Below are positions 1-7,770 of a stretch of DNA of 64,000 bases, in pieces. Under the pieces are notes generated by a model. It ran no database searches. It was not told the origin of the DNA and saw only the letters and a program-made list of their open reading frames with translations. How positions within the stretch are numbered: the first letter of the stretch is position 1; the number at the start of each line of letters is the position of its first letter. Origin of the DNA: Paenibacillus silagei (GTDB lineage Bacteria; Bacillota; Bacilli; Paenibacillales; Paenibacillaceae); NCBI RefSeq assembly GCF_017874735.1, contig NZ_JAGGLV010000003.1:310001-374000 (forward strand), read 5' to 3'. The translations under genes were made by a program, and so were the position numbers.

Positions 1-305
1 TACAGACCGTCTATAACGCTGCCCCCACCAACGCGGCCATTGATGTGACCTGGACGGGTACAACATCCAGAATCTATTATGTCAAAAGCAGCGGTACTGA
101 CCGTGCGTTCATGGCAGTGAATACCGGCGGAGGCTGGACAGAGAGCTCGCTTGCACCGGGTATTCCGGTGGAAAGGCTGGCGGTAGACCGCAGTCCGAAG
201 GGCATTGACATCTTGTACCTGGTAGATGTAACGAACCTGAAGCTTTACTATGGTCGAAATAACTTAGTTGACCATCAGAATTCAACAAGTGATTTCATTC
301 CATAA
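1..305 (+). CDS. C-terminal fragment of an unknown protein (5' end outside window)
   Basis: The reading frame is open from base 3 to a TAA at 303-305, so about 100 C-terminal residues are present and the start lies upstream of the window. The visible part is rich in Tyr, Gly, Thr and Ser with short beta-strand-like stretches (for example IYYVKSSGTDRAF and ILYLVD). This would fit a beta-propeller or lectin-like blade of an extracellular protein, but I recognise no family signature. No ribosome-binding site or internal start is needed to explain it. Function unknown. Confidence 0.6.
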   Translation, partial: QTVYNAAPTNAAIDVTWTGTTSRIYYVKSSGTDRAFMAVNTGGGWTESSLAPGIPVERLAVDRSPKGIDILYLVDVTNLKLYYGRNNLVDHQNSTSDFIP

Positions 306-360
306 ATGAGGTAAGGTACAGAGCTGCGTTCGGAACGAATAAACAGGGCTAAGTGTATTT

Positions 361-535
361 TGTACAACTAAAAACAGGGAAACGGAAGACTTTCCACTTC
401 TAATTGTAGTCTGTACAACTACATTTGCCCGGATGGGCGAAAATCCAGGTATAGGGGCATTTTAATTGCATGAACTACATCTAAACGGAGATTTGGCGGC
501 ATATCGGACGATTTAGTTGTACGAATTGCAATTAA
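361..535. repeat. Intergenic repeat, TGTACAACTA-type units
   Basis: TGTACAACTA occurs at 361-370 and again at 412-421, exactly 51 bases apart. A degenerate form (GCATGAACTACA) follows near 468, and an inverted form (TTAGTTGTAC) near 522. GTACAACTAAA also occurs inside another intergenic repeat near 54617. The gap 306-943 otherwise holds a terminator at 668-703, a possible small reverse ORF at 724-885 and a TATAAT at 894-899. I see nothing else in it. Confidence 0.5.
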
Positions 536-667
536 GCCTATCCCTTCCACCCTAATCGGGCTGAGGCAACCCCTCAACAAGCCATTAGTAAAGTAATTCT
601 CACACGTTTAAACCTGATGAGCTACTAGGCTGTGCTGGTGAGTAGCTGTAACCATGTTATCTACCAA

Positions 668-703
668 AAGAAAGAACCCGGGCATTCGTCCGGGTTCTTT
701 CTT
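668..703. terminator. Intrinsic terminator, probably bidirectional
   Basis: A perfect 14-bp stem (AAGAAAGAACCCGG at 668-681 with CCGGGTTCTTTCTT at 690-703) encloses an 8-nt loop. The A-rich left flank and T-rich right arm allow it to work on both strands. Confidence 0.75.
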
Positions 704-723
704 ATTGCATCTATACAATTCAA

Positions 724-885
724 TCAGCAGTTACACAGCATCTCTGCCGGCTCGGGAATGTTCTGGCGTACGATGTGCGCTCCATTGCAACGGCTGAGGA
801 TCTGCTGTAGGCGTGTTTTGCCGATCAACAGGATACGTACTTGAAAATTGTTGGCCTGGGCGCATTCTGAAGTACAAGGATACAT
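724..885 (-). CDS. Possible small cysteine-rich protein (53 aa)
   Basis: A reverse-strand frame runs from ATG (883-885) to TGA (724-726) and ends only 20 nt before the strong hairpin at 668-703, which could serve as its terminator. The 53 residues include six cysteines, with a CNC C-terminus. Against it, no clear Shine-Dalgarno precedes the ATG, and the frame stays open further upstream into the shadow of the ABC ATPase gene. I do not recognise a family. It could be a real small gene, a remnant or chance. Confidence 0.25.
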   Translation of the reverse strand: MYPCTSECAQANNFQVRILLIGKTRLQQILSRCNGAHIVRQNIPEPAEMLCNC

Positions 886-943
886 TGATCTGCTATAATA
901 TTTCATTAAAGAATATTGCGAGGCAAGGGGGAACATCAAGATC

Positions 944-1717
944 ATGATTATATCGCTTGAAAATGTATCCTGGCGGCGTGAGCAGACGATGATTCTGCAC
1001 GAGATGAATTGGCAGGTGGAGAAGGGACAGCACTGGTGCATTGTTGGTCTGAACGGCTCAGGTAAGACGACTATGCTGAACGTTGTGAACGGCTATATCT
1101 GGCCAACGAAGGGACAAGTGGAGGTGCTGGGCCACCGCTTCGGCGATGTAGACCTGAGAGAGCTGCGCAAGCGGATCGGCTGGGTCAGCACCTCTTTGCA
1201 GCAGAAGCTGTACGGCCATCAGACGGCGCTGAACATCATACTGAGCGGCAAATTCGCCACGATCGGGCTGTACGACAAGACGGAAGTAGAGGATTTGAAG
1301 CAGGCAGAGGAACTGCTAGAATTCCTGGATTGCTCGGCCCTGGCTACACGCACTTATGATACCTTATCCCAGGGGCAGCGACAGAAGATCCTCATTGCCC
1401 GCGCGCTAATCGCCAATCCCGAGCTGCTTATTCTGGACGAGCCGTGCACAGGGCTGGATATTTTTGCGCGGGAGCAGCTGCTGCAGATGATCGAGAAAAT
1501 CACGAAGCAGGAGGGCGGCCCCACTTTGCTGTATGTGACTCATCATATTGAGGAGATTACTCCCTGCTTCACACATACCCTGCTGGTTAAGAAAGGGGAA
1601 ATCTACAAAGCTGACGAGACAGCAGAGTGCCTGAAGTCCGAGGTGCTTAGCGATTTCTTCGATATCCCGGTTGAGGTTCAGGAGCATCATGACCGGAGAT
1701 GGCTGACTTTGGGCTAA
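944..1717 (+). CDS. ylmA: ABC transporter ATP-binding protein, YlmA-like
   Basis: This 257-residue nucleotide-binding protein has a Walker A (GLNGSGKTT, near residue 36), a signature motif LSQGQRQK (near 145), a Walker B LLILDEP and an H-loop THH. Length and sequence style match the stand-alone YlmA/ModF-like ABC ATPases, whose substrate is unknown. No permease is adjacent, so it either pairs with a distant membrane protein or acts as a soluble ABC protein. The start at 944 has AAGGGGG about 12 nt upstream and TATAAT at 894-899. I am sure of the ATPase family and less sure of the orthology. Confidence 0.85.
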   Translation: MIISLENVSWRREQTMILHEMNWQVEKGQHWCIVGLNGSGKTTMLNVVNGYIWPTKGQVEVLGHRFGDVDLRELRKRIGWVSTSLQQKLYGHQTALNIILSGKFATIGLYDKTEVEDLKQAEELLEFLDCSALATRTYDTLSQGQRQKILIARALIANPELLILDEPCTGLDIFAREQLLQMIEKITKQEGGPTLLYVTHHIEEITPCFTHTLLVKKGEIYKADETAECLKSEVLSDFFDIPVEVQEHHDRRWLTLG

Positions 1718-1752
1718 AATAAGTGGCACGCCGAGGAAGGCATGACAATTAG

Positions 1753-1850
1753 TGTTTTGTACCCGGGAGACATGACGTGTCCATTCCATCAAGTCCGTAA
1801 TATTGTGTAGGGCAGGACCATAAAAACCACAATATTAGGAGGAATGGATT
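1753..1850 (+). promoter_or_regulatory. Conserved 98-nt leader of fibre gene copy 1, hairpin abutting the RBS
   Basis: The 98 nt before the ATT start are nearly identical to the 98 nt before gene copy 2 (3148-3245). Both contain a 9-bp inverted repeat, AATATTGTG (1799-1807) with CACAATATT (1828-1836), followed immediately by the Shine-Dalgarno AGGAGG (1837-1842). A hairpin ending one base before the SD could modulate ribosome access. No -10/-35 pair is obvious inside the conserved block. Confidence 0.5.
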
Positions 1851-3107
1851 ATTGCAGACGAAGGATGCAATCAGACCGCTTCCGGATCTTGCTCACATGC
1901 AGAGGGGAACTCCACTTATGCAAACGGCTTTGCTTCCCATGCTGAGGGGTATGAGACCACAGCCTATGCTCCTGCGTCTCATGCTGAAGGCTACAAGACC
2001 ATTGCATTTTTGGATACGGCCCATGCCGAAGGGAATGTCACGCTGGCATTATCACCAGCCTCACATGCGGAGGGCTACCAGACTCATGCAGTCAGTGACG
2101 CCGCCCACGCTGAGGGAGGTCTCACTACTGCTTCCGGAAGTCAATCTCACGCTGAGGGTGCTCAGACGACTGCTTCGGGTGTAGCTTCACATGCAGAAGG
2201 CAATCAGACGCTTGCATCTGGCCAATCTTCACATGCGGAAGGGAGAAACAGCATTGCAAGTGGTGATTTTTCCCACGCAGAGGGCGGTGATACCCTGGCT
2301 GCGGGTAGCGGTTCTCATGCAGAAGGCGCCCTTACTCAGGCCAATGGACTCGTTTCGCATGCAGAAGGTTTTTCCACAATTGCAGGCGGATTAAACTCAC
2401 ACGCTGAAGGTAGTTATACTGTCGTTCTTCCAGAACACTCTGATTCTCACATCATGGGTTCAGGTGGTCATACTCTTTATCCCGGTTCCTGGCATTTAGC
2501 CAACGGGAGTTCATCTGCCCCCGACTTGGCTGCTGTGCTTCAGGGGTCTACCGGAAATTTATACCTTCAAGGCACTGTAATAAATCCAGGGGCAGATTAT
2601 GCCGAAATGTTTGAGACGGTGGACGGATTGCCGATAGAACCTGGCTATTTTGTTACTCTGGACGGGAAAAGGGTCAGAAAAGCAACCCCGGAAGATAAAT
2701 ACATCTTGGGCGTGGTCAGTGCTACCCCTTCTGTTCTTGGAGACGCAAGTCATTTGCACTGGAAGGGGAAATACGAAAGGGATGAATGGGGCAGGATCAA
2801 ATATGATGAGCGGGAAGTGGAGGCAGTGAGAGACGACAAGGGCAAGGTTCTGATTCCTGCATATATTAGGAACACGGCAGTAATCAATTCCGAATTCGAC
2901 CCTTCCCAAACTTATGTTTCGCGGATCGATCGCCCGGAGTGGGTGGCTGTCGGAACCATGGGCAAGCTTCTGGTCCGGGATAATGGAACCTGTCAGGTGA
3001 ACGGATATTGTATGCCTGATGAGAACGGAGTGGCTACTGCTTCTGTCGACGGGTACCGCGTTATTGAACGAACAGCACCTGGTCAAATCAGAATTTATGT
3101 GAAATAA
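1851..3107 (+). CDS. SHAEG-repeat fibre protein with C-terminal peptidase G2 domain, copy 1, ATT start
   Basis: The frame is open from an ATT codon at 1851-1853 to TAA at 3105-3107, giving 418 aa, exactly the length of the downstream paralogue. The ATT lies where the paralogue has ATG, 8 nt after an identical AGGAGG, and the next codons (GCA GAC GAA GGA TGC) are the same. The N-terminal half is about 13 repeats of 14 residues built on (S/A)HAEG, a trimeric beta-roll resembling YadA-type heads. The C-terminal ~200 residues, starting around DYAEMFE, resemble peptidase G2 (PF11962), the self-cleaving chaperone domain of phi29-type neck appendages. ATT is a very weak initiator, so expression may be low or start internally, for example at TTG 2010. 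It is probably a surface, spore or phage-derived fibre; the role is not known. Confidence 0.75.
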   Translation: MADEGCNQTASGSCSHAEGNSTYANGFASHAEGYETTAYAPASHAEGYKTIAFLDTAHAEGNVTLALSPASHAEGYQTHAVSDAAHAEGGLTTASGSQSHAEGAQTTASGVASHAEGNQTLASGQSSHAEGRNSIASGDFSHAEGGDTLAAGSGSHAEGALTQANGLVSHAEGFSTIAGGLNSHAEGSYTVVLPEHSDSHIMGSGGHTLYPGSWHLANGSSSAPDLAAVLQGSTGNLYLQGTVINPGADYAEMFETVDGLPIEPGYFVTLDGKRVRKATPEDKYILGVVSATPSVLGDASHLHWKGKYERDEWGRIKYDEREVEAVRDDKGKVLIPAYIRNTAVINSEFDPSQTYVSRIDRPEWVAVGTMGKLLVRDNGTCQVNGYCMPDENGVATASVDGYRVIERTAPGQIRIYVK

Positions 3108-3147
3108 ATGATTACTAAGACGTGTTTCAAGAATCCATAATAAATAT

Positions 3148-3245
3148 TGTTTTGTACCCGGGAGACATGCCGTGTCCATTCCATCAAGTCCGTAATATTG
3201 TGTAGGGCAGGACCATAAAAACCACAATATTAGGAGGAATGGATT
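3148..3245 (+). promoter_or_regulatory. Conserved 98-nt leader of fibre gene copy 2
   Basis: This is the duplicate of the leader at 1753-1850. The inverted repeat AATATTGTG (3194-3202) / CACAATATT (3223-3231) is again followed directly by AGGAGG (3232-3237), here with an ATG at 3246. Only scattered differences separate the two copies, far fewer than in the coding parts, which suggests functional constraint or recent duplication. Confidence 0.5.
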
Positions 3246-4502
3246 ATGGCAGACGAAGGATGCAATCAGACCGCTTCCGGATCTTGCTCACATGCAGAGG
3301 GGAACTCCACGACCGCAAGCGGGTTTGCTTCTCACGCTGAGGGGTATGAGACTACATCCAGTGCCTCTGCGTCTCACGCTGAAGGCTACCAGACCATTGC
3401 ATTTTTGGATATGGCCCATGCCGAAGGGAATGGTACGCTTGCATCAGGACCAGCCTCACATGCGGAAGGCTACAGGACCTTTGCTGTTAATGACGCTGCC
3501 CATGCTGAGGGAGGATTAACTACGGCTTCCGGAACTCAATCTCACGCTGAGGGTGCTCAGACGACTGCTTCGGGAACTCAATCCCACGCCGAGGGCAATC
3601 AAACGACTGCATCAGGTGAAATCTCACATGCGGAAGGGCAATATAGCACTGCAAGCGGTGCTTTTGCCCACGCAGAAGGCGGAGATACCCTGGCTGCCGG
3701 TAATGGTTCTCATGCAGAAGGGCTACTAACTCAGGCAAATGGACTCTCTTCGCATGCAGAAGGTTTTTCTACAATTGCAGGCGGATCAAATTCGCACGCT
3801 GAAGGTAGTAATACTATCGCTCTTCCTGACCACCCTAATTCTCACATCATGGGTACGAATGGTCAAACTCTTTACCCCGGTTCCTGGCATTTAGCCAACG
3901 GGAGTTCATCTGCCCCCGATTTGGCTGCGGTGCTCCAGGGTTCTACAGGAAATTTATATCTTCAAGGCACTGTAATATCTCCTGGGGCAGACTATGCCGA
4001 AATGTTTGAGACGGTGGATGGATTGCCGATAGAGCCTGGATATTTTGTAACCACGGATGGAGAGCGGGTCAGAAAAGCAACCCCGTCAGATCAATATATC
4101 TTGGGCGTGGTCAGTGCAAGTCCTTCCTTCCTTGGGAACGCAAGCCACTTGAACTGGTCAGGAAAATACGCAGTTGATAAATGGGGCAGGGTCATCTATG
4201 AAGATCGGGCAGTAGAGGCTGTGACAGATAATGAGGGAAATATCCTGGCACCTGCCCATTTTGTGAACACGGCCGTGATCAATCCCCAATTCGACCCTTC
4301 CCAAACCTATGTGTCACGGATGGATCGTCCAGAGTGGGTGGCTGTAGGAACCATGGGTAAGCTGCTGGTCCGTGATGATGGAACCTGTCAGGTGAACGGA
4401 TTCTGTCTGCCTGGTGAGAATGGGGTAGCAACCGCTTCAGTAGAAGGGTACCGGGTTCTCGCCAGAACAGCACCTGATCAAATCCGAATTTATGTGAAAT
4501 AA
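3246..4502 (+). CDS. SHAEG-repeat fibre protein with C-terminal peptidase G2 domain, copy 2
   Basis: This 418-aa protein starts with ATG at 3246 behind AGGAGG (8-nt spacing). Residues ~1-200 contain about 13 tandem 14-residue repeats centred on SHAEG or AHAEG. A linker with HIMG and LYPGSWHLANGSS follows. The last ~190 residues carry the peptidase G2-type domain (DYAEMFETVDGLPIEPGYFV, then YILGVVSA). The family is known for intramolecular autoproteolysis during trimer folding in phage appendages. There is no signal peptide. The gene is a tandem paralogue of the one at 1851 and is followed by a terminator, with no phage genes nearby. A spore-surface or phage-remnant fibre is possible; both are inference. 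Confidence 0.8.
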   Translation: MADEGCNQTASGSCSHAEGNSTTASGFASHAEGYETTSSASASHAEGYQTIAFLDMAHAEGNGTLASGPASHAEGYRTFAVNDAAHAEGGLTTASGTQSHAEGAQTTASGTQSHAEGNQTTASGEISHAEGQYSTASGAFAHAEGGDTLAAGNGSHAEGLLTQANGLSSHAEGFSTIAGGSNSHAEGSNTIALPDHPNSHIMGTNGQTLYPGSWHLANGSSSAPDLAAVLQGSTGNLYLQGTVISPGADYAEMFETVDGLPIEPGYFVTTDGERVRKATPSDQYILGVVSASPSFLGNASHLNWSGKYAVDKWGRVIYEDRAVEAVTDNEGNILAPAHFVNTAVINPQFDPSQTYVSRMDRPEWVAVGTMGKLLVRDDGTCQVNGFCLPGENGVATASVEGYRVLARTAPDQIRIYVK

Positions 4503-4540
4503 AGATGATTCAGCAAGAAGGTGCAGCTAAAAAATATAGA

Positions 4541-4575
4541 GCAGCGATCCCCTGTTAACGGAGATCGCTGCTTTT
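4541..4575 (+). terminator. Intrinsic terminator after the fibre genes
   Basis: GCAGCGATC (4541-4549) pairs with GATCGCTGC (4563-4571) and is followed by TTTT. It lies between the convergent fibre gene and melA-like gene and may serve both. Confidence 0.75.
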
Positions 4576-4587
4576 GTGATGGAGAAA

Positions 4588-5886
4588 TTATTGATACTTC
4601 GGCAACCAGTCACCATGAGCCGCGATCAGGTCGTCGCACATGCTGACAATGTCGTCCATCGACAGTTCGGCGGCGGTATGCGGGTCCAGCATGGCGGCGT
4701 GATAGATATGCTCCTTTTTACGAGTCATAGCGGCTTCTATGGTCAGGAGCTGGGTGTTGATGTTGGTCCGGTTCAGCGCTGCGCACTGCGGAGGCAGATC
4801 ACCCACGAAGGTTGGCGTTACGCCACTTCTGTCCACGAGACAAGGCACCTCGACACAAGCTTCCTTCGGCAGATTGGTGATTAGGCCAGTATTCATCACA
4901 TTGCCGCCGATCTTGAACGGCACATCCGTCTCCATGGCTTCCAGGATGTAAGAGGCATACTCATGGGAACGCTCATGCGTCAGATCCTGGTTGTTCACCA
5001 GATCTCCGCGCATCTGCTCCCAGCCCTTAATCTGTTCCACGCAGCGGCGCGGATATTCATCCAGCGGAATCTGGAAGCGTTCGATCAGCTCCGGGTAGTT
5101 CCGCTTGATGAAGTACGGATGATACTCGGCATTGTGCTCGGAGGATTCCGTAATATAGTAGCCGAATTTCAGCATCATCTCATAGCGGACCATATCGTAG
5201 TGCGGCTCAAGCTGCTTCTCGGCCGCGCGCCGTTTGATCTCCGGGTACAGATCTTCGCCGTCTCTGGTGACTTCGAGCAGCCAGGCCATGTGGTTGATCC
5301 CGGCGATTTTGGCTTGAACGCCTGTCTTGTCAATGCCGAGGTGATCGAATAATCCGGGAATACATTGCTGTACGCTGTGACACAGGCCGATTGTATTCAC
5401 GCCGCCGTAGGTATTCATGACATTCGTCAGAACGGCCATCGGGTTCGTATAATTCAGGAACAGCGCATTCGGGCACACCTCGCGGATATCCGCTGCAAAA
5501 TCCAGCATCACCGGAATGGTCCGCAGGTTGCGGAAGATCCCGCCAATGCCCACGGTGTCAGCGATCGTCTGGCGCAGGCCGTATTTCTTGGGAATCTCAA
5601 AATCCGTAATCGTACAAGGATCGTACCCGCCAACCTGAATGGCGTTCACCACATATTTGGCACCGCGCAGCGCTTCCTTACGGTCGGTATATGTGGTCAC
5701 AGTGCATGTGCTGCCGCTGCTTTTCTTCAGATTCTGGAGCATACTCGCTGAGTCATTCAAGCGCTGAAGATCGATATCGAATAATGCAAGCTCGAAGCCC
5801 TGAAGGGCAGGTGTAGCCATGATATCGCCGAGGACATTCTTCGCGAAGACGGTACTTCCGGCACCGATAAATGTAACTTTAGACAT
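4588..5886 (-). CDS. melA: Alpha-galactosidase, GH4 (MelA-type)
   Basis: The 432-aa product matches the usual length of MelA, an NAD- and Mn-dependent GH4 enzyme that hydrolyses alpha-galactosides in the cytoplasm by an oxidation/elimination mechanism. An N-terminal Rossmann motif (VTFIGAGS) is present. The metal ligands are visible as Cys169 in GLCHSVQ and His199 in GINHMAW. The start is the ATG at 5884-5886, with AGGAGG 10 nt upstream; a longer open frame to 6069 has no such signal and overlaps the divergent regulator. GH4 also includes alpha-glucosidases and glucuronidases, so the galactoside preference is an inference. The neighbouring AraC gene at 6068 is the likely regulator. Confidence 0.85.
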   Translation of the reverse strand: MSKVTFIGAGSTVFAKNVLGDIMATPALQGFELALFDIDLQRLNDSASMLQNLKKSSGSTCTVTTYTDRKEALRGAKYVVNAIQVGGYDPCTITDFEIPKKYGLRQTIADTVGIGGIFRNLRTIPVMLDFAADIREVCPNALFLNYTNPMAVLTNVMNTYGGVNTIGLCHSVQQCIPGLFDHLGIDKTGVQAKIAGINHMAWLLEVTRDGEDLYPEIKRRAAEKQLEPHYDMVRYEMMLKFGYYITESSEHNAEYHPYFIKRNYPELIERFQIPLDEYPRRCVEQIKGWEQMRGDLVNNQDLTHERSHEYASYILEAMETDVPFKIGGNVMNTGLITNLPKEACVEVPCLVDRSGVTPTFVGDLPPQCAALNRTNINTQLLTIEAAMTRKKEHIYHAAMLDPHTAAELSMDDIVSMCDDLIAAHGDWLPKYQ

Positions 5887-6067
5887 AAGTGATAAGCCTC
5901 CTATAAGATGCGTGAAAAGCCTTCTGTCATACAGCCGCTTGCGGACGAAACTGACATAAATGTGCTGAAACAGAAGCTTTTTTCGCTGATTTCTACTATA
6001 ATCACTATAGAATAGAACCGCTGCGCGGGCTATGGAGAAAGACAAGATACATATGGAGGAATGTTGC
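5887..6067. promoter_or_regulatory. Divergent promoter region between melA and its AraC regulator
   Basis: This 181-nt gap separates two divergent genes. A TATAAT at 5997-6002 lies within a small dyad (CTATA-N5-TATAG, 5996-6010), suited to a -10 box for the regulator with an overlapping binding site. SD sequences close both ends: AGGAGG on the reverse strand (5897-5902) and GGAGGA at 6055-6060. No convincing -35 is visible, as expected for an activator-dependent promoter. Confidence 0.4.
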
Positions 6068-6958
6068 ATGGACCCGGAGCATTATGAATTCACCCTGGGC
6101 ATCAACCTGACCCCGGAGGAGCAGGAGCTGTCCGTGCTGTTCAGCGGGGAAGGGAGGCCGCATCCCGGCCACACCGTCGGACCGTCTGTACATGATTTCT
6201 ACCTGATCCATACCGTTCTTGCGGGCAGCGGCCGGTTCGAGACCGAAACGTTCTCGGCGGAGTGCAAGGCGGGCGACACCTTCGCGATTATCCCCGGCAT
6301 GTTATTCAGCTACAAGGCGGATACGGACCACCCGTGGCATTATGCCTGGGTTGCCTTGCAGGGCATCGGCGTACTGGATCAGCTTCGGGCAGTAGGGATT
6401 ACCAGGGAACGGCCCTTCGCCCATTCCGGCAATGTCCCGGAGCTGCATAGCCTGTATACCGGCATCCGGCAATCCTTCAAGCAATCCGCATATCCGCGGC
6501 TGGAGAGCCTGGAGGCTTCCGGCTGGGTGCGGCTGCTGCTTCACCGCTTCGGGCGGGACAATCTGGATCAATTGCCGCCGCATCCGTCTGAAATGCCGGA
6601 GATGATCGACCGGCAGATCGACCAGGCGATCCGTTGGATTACGCTGCAATTCCACCAGCAGCTCAGCATTGATCACATCGCGTCTTCGCTCGGCTATCAC
6701 CGGGTTCATCTATCCAAGGCCTTCAAGCAGCGGACCGGAATGTCACCGAAGCAGTATCTGCTCAAAGTCAGGATGGACAAGGCCAAGGAGCTGCTCGCAA
6801 GCCCGCTGACCATCGAACAGGTGGCCTCCTCGGTCGGCTTCAATGATGCCCTGTATTTCTCCAAGCAATTCCGCAAAGCTACGGGCATGCCGCCGAGTGA
6901 ATACCGGGCCGCACTTAGGAACGGGAACGAAAAAGATACAGGAGGATCAAACATATGA
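6068..6958 (+). CDS. AraC-family transcriptional regulator
   Basis: This 296-aa regulator has an N-terminal cupin-like sensing domain (residues ~20-160, with YKADTDHPWHYAWVALQG typical of sugar-responsive AraC proteins). A C-terminal double helix-turn-helix (about 195-290) carries the FKQRTGMSPKQYL and FRKATGMPPSEYR signatures. I chose ATG 6068 because GGAGGA sits 7 nt upstream; ATGs at 6032 and 6053 lack a good site. It is divergent from the GH4 gene and overlaps the next gene by ATGA (6955). By position it should activate melA in response to an alpha-galactoside. Confidence 0.85.
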   Translation: MDPEHYEFTLGINLTPEEQELSVLFSGEGRPHPGHTVGPSVHDFYLIHTVLAGSGRFETETFSAECKAGDTFAIIPGMLFSYKADTDHPWHYAWVALQGIGVLDQLRAVGITRERPFAHSGNVPELHSLYTGIRQSFKQSAYPRLESLEASGWVRLLLHRFGRDNLDQLPPHPSEMPEMIDRQIDQAIRWITLQFHQQLSIDHIASSLGYHRVHLSKAFKQRTGMSPKQYLLKVRMDKAKELLASPLTIEQVASSVGFNDALYFSKQFRKATGMPPSEYRAALRNGNEKDTGGSNI

Positions 6959-7704
6959 AACCGCAAGTTCAGCGAATCCGTGATCTGACCATAGTACGAA
7001 GAGAGGGAGGGCGCTTGCTGGTCATCGGCTGCGATTCCAGCGCCAGCATCGGGAATAAGCCGATGGATGCGGTGCAGACACCCCCGGCTGTTGCAGGCTA
7101 TTATGCTGCCAGAGTTGCAGTAATGGAGGTGCTGTCTGTGGGGGCGGAGATCTTAACGGTCATCGACACCCTGGCGGTAGAGAAGGAGCCTACAGGGAAT
7201 GAGATTATCGGGGGCATCCACAGGCTGCTTCAGGAAGCCGGACTGACTGCCGCCCACGTGAACGGCAGCACCGAGGATAATTTCGTGACCTGCCAGACAG
7301 GAATAGGAATCACTGTAATCGGGGAGGCGGATGAGACGCAGTTGAAGCTGGGGTGCTCACAGGGCGGAGACTGTATCGTGATGCTGGGCGAACCGCTGGT
7401 CGGAAGCGCTGTTCTGGAGCAGGAAGCAAGCCAGTGTACCCTCCGGCAGCTTCAGCTTCTGGCAGGCGCGCCGGAGGTCCACGACATTCACCCGGTCGGC
7501 TCGAAGGGAGCCGGGTATGAAGCAGGACTGCTGGCGGAGCTAAGCGGCTGCAGCTTCCAGCCGGTGCCAGGAATAGAGGATAAGCTGCAGGCATCCGGGG
7601 GGCCGGCGACAGCGGTGATTTTTGCGGCAGAGGAACGCAGGATTAGCGACCTTCAGTCCAGAGTAGGGGGTAAAATGGAGATTATCGGTTATTTGCAGCC
7701 TTGA
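6955..7704 (+). CDS. PurM/AIR-synthase-fold protein, alpha-ribazole kinase (CblS)-like
   Basis: This 249-aa protein starts with the conserved opening of PurM-fold kinases (LLVIGCDSSASIG). It continues with a region typical of AIR-synthase-like ATP-binding proteins (PPAVAGYYAARVAVMEVLSVG) and NGSTEDNF. Among known members the closest pattern I recall is the alpha-ribazole kinase CblS of Gram-positive bacteria, which salvages a cobalamin precursor. The gene overlaps the AraC regulator by 4 nt, with AGGAGG upstream, so the two are co-transcribed. No cobalamin gene or CblT transporter is nearby. Fold assignment is fairly secure; the substrate is uncertain. Confidence 0.55.
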   Translation: MKPQVQRIRDLTIVRREGGRLLVIGCDSSASIGNKPMDAVQTPPAVAGYYAARVAVMEVLSVGAEILTVIDTLAVEKEPTGNEIIGGIHRLLQEAGLTAAHVNGSTEDNFVTCQTGIGITVIGEADETQLKLGCSQGGDCIVMLGEPLVGSAVLEQEASQCTLRQLQLLAGAPEVHDIHPVGSKGAGYEAGLLAELSGCSFQPVPGIEDKLQASGGPATAVIFAAEERRISDLQSRVGGKMEIIGYLQP

Positions 7705-7770
7705 CTGGCCTGTGTAAGATCCATACAAGTGCGAATCAAGGCGGCTTGGATTAAGGCAAATCTGCCTTGC

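Noticed and set aside
1852..2184. ORF starting at TTG 1852
   Set aside because: It is in another frame from the SHAEG protein and has no family features. The ATT-initiated frame at 1851 matches the intact paralogue codon by codon.
4576..5751. Long forward ORFs opposite the GH4 gene
   Set aside because: They are antisense shadows of a well-supported coding region and carry no domain signal.
4588..6069. 493-aa version of the GH4 protein
   Set aside because: The extra 61 N-terminal residues cover the divergent promoter and the AraC start; the ATG at 5886 has AGGAGG and gives the normal 432-aa MelA length.
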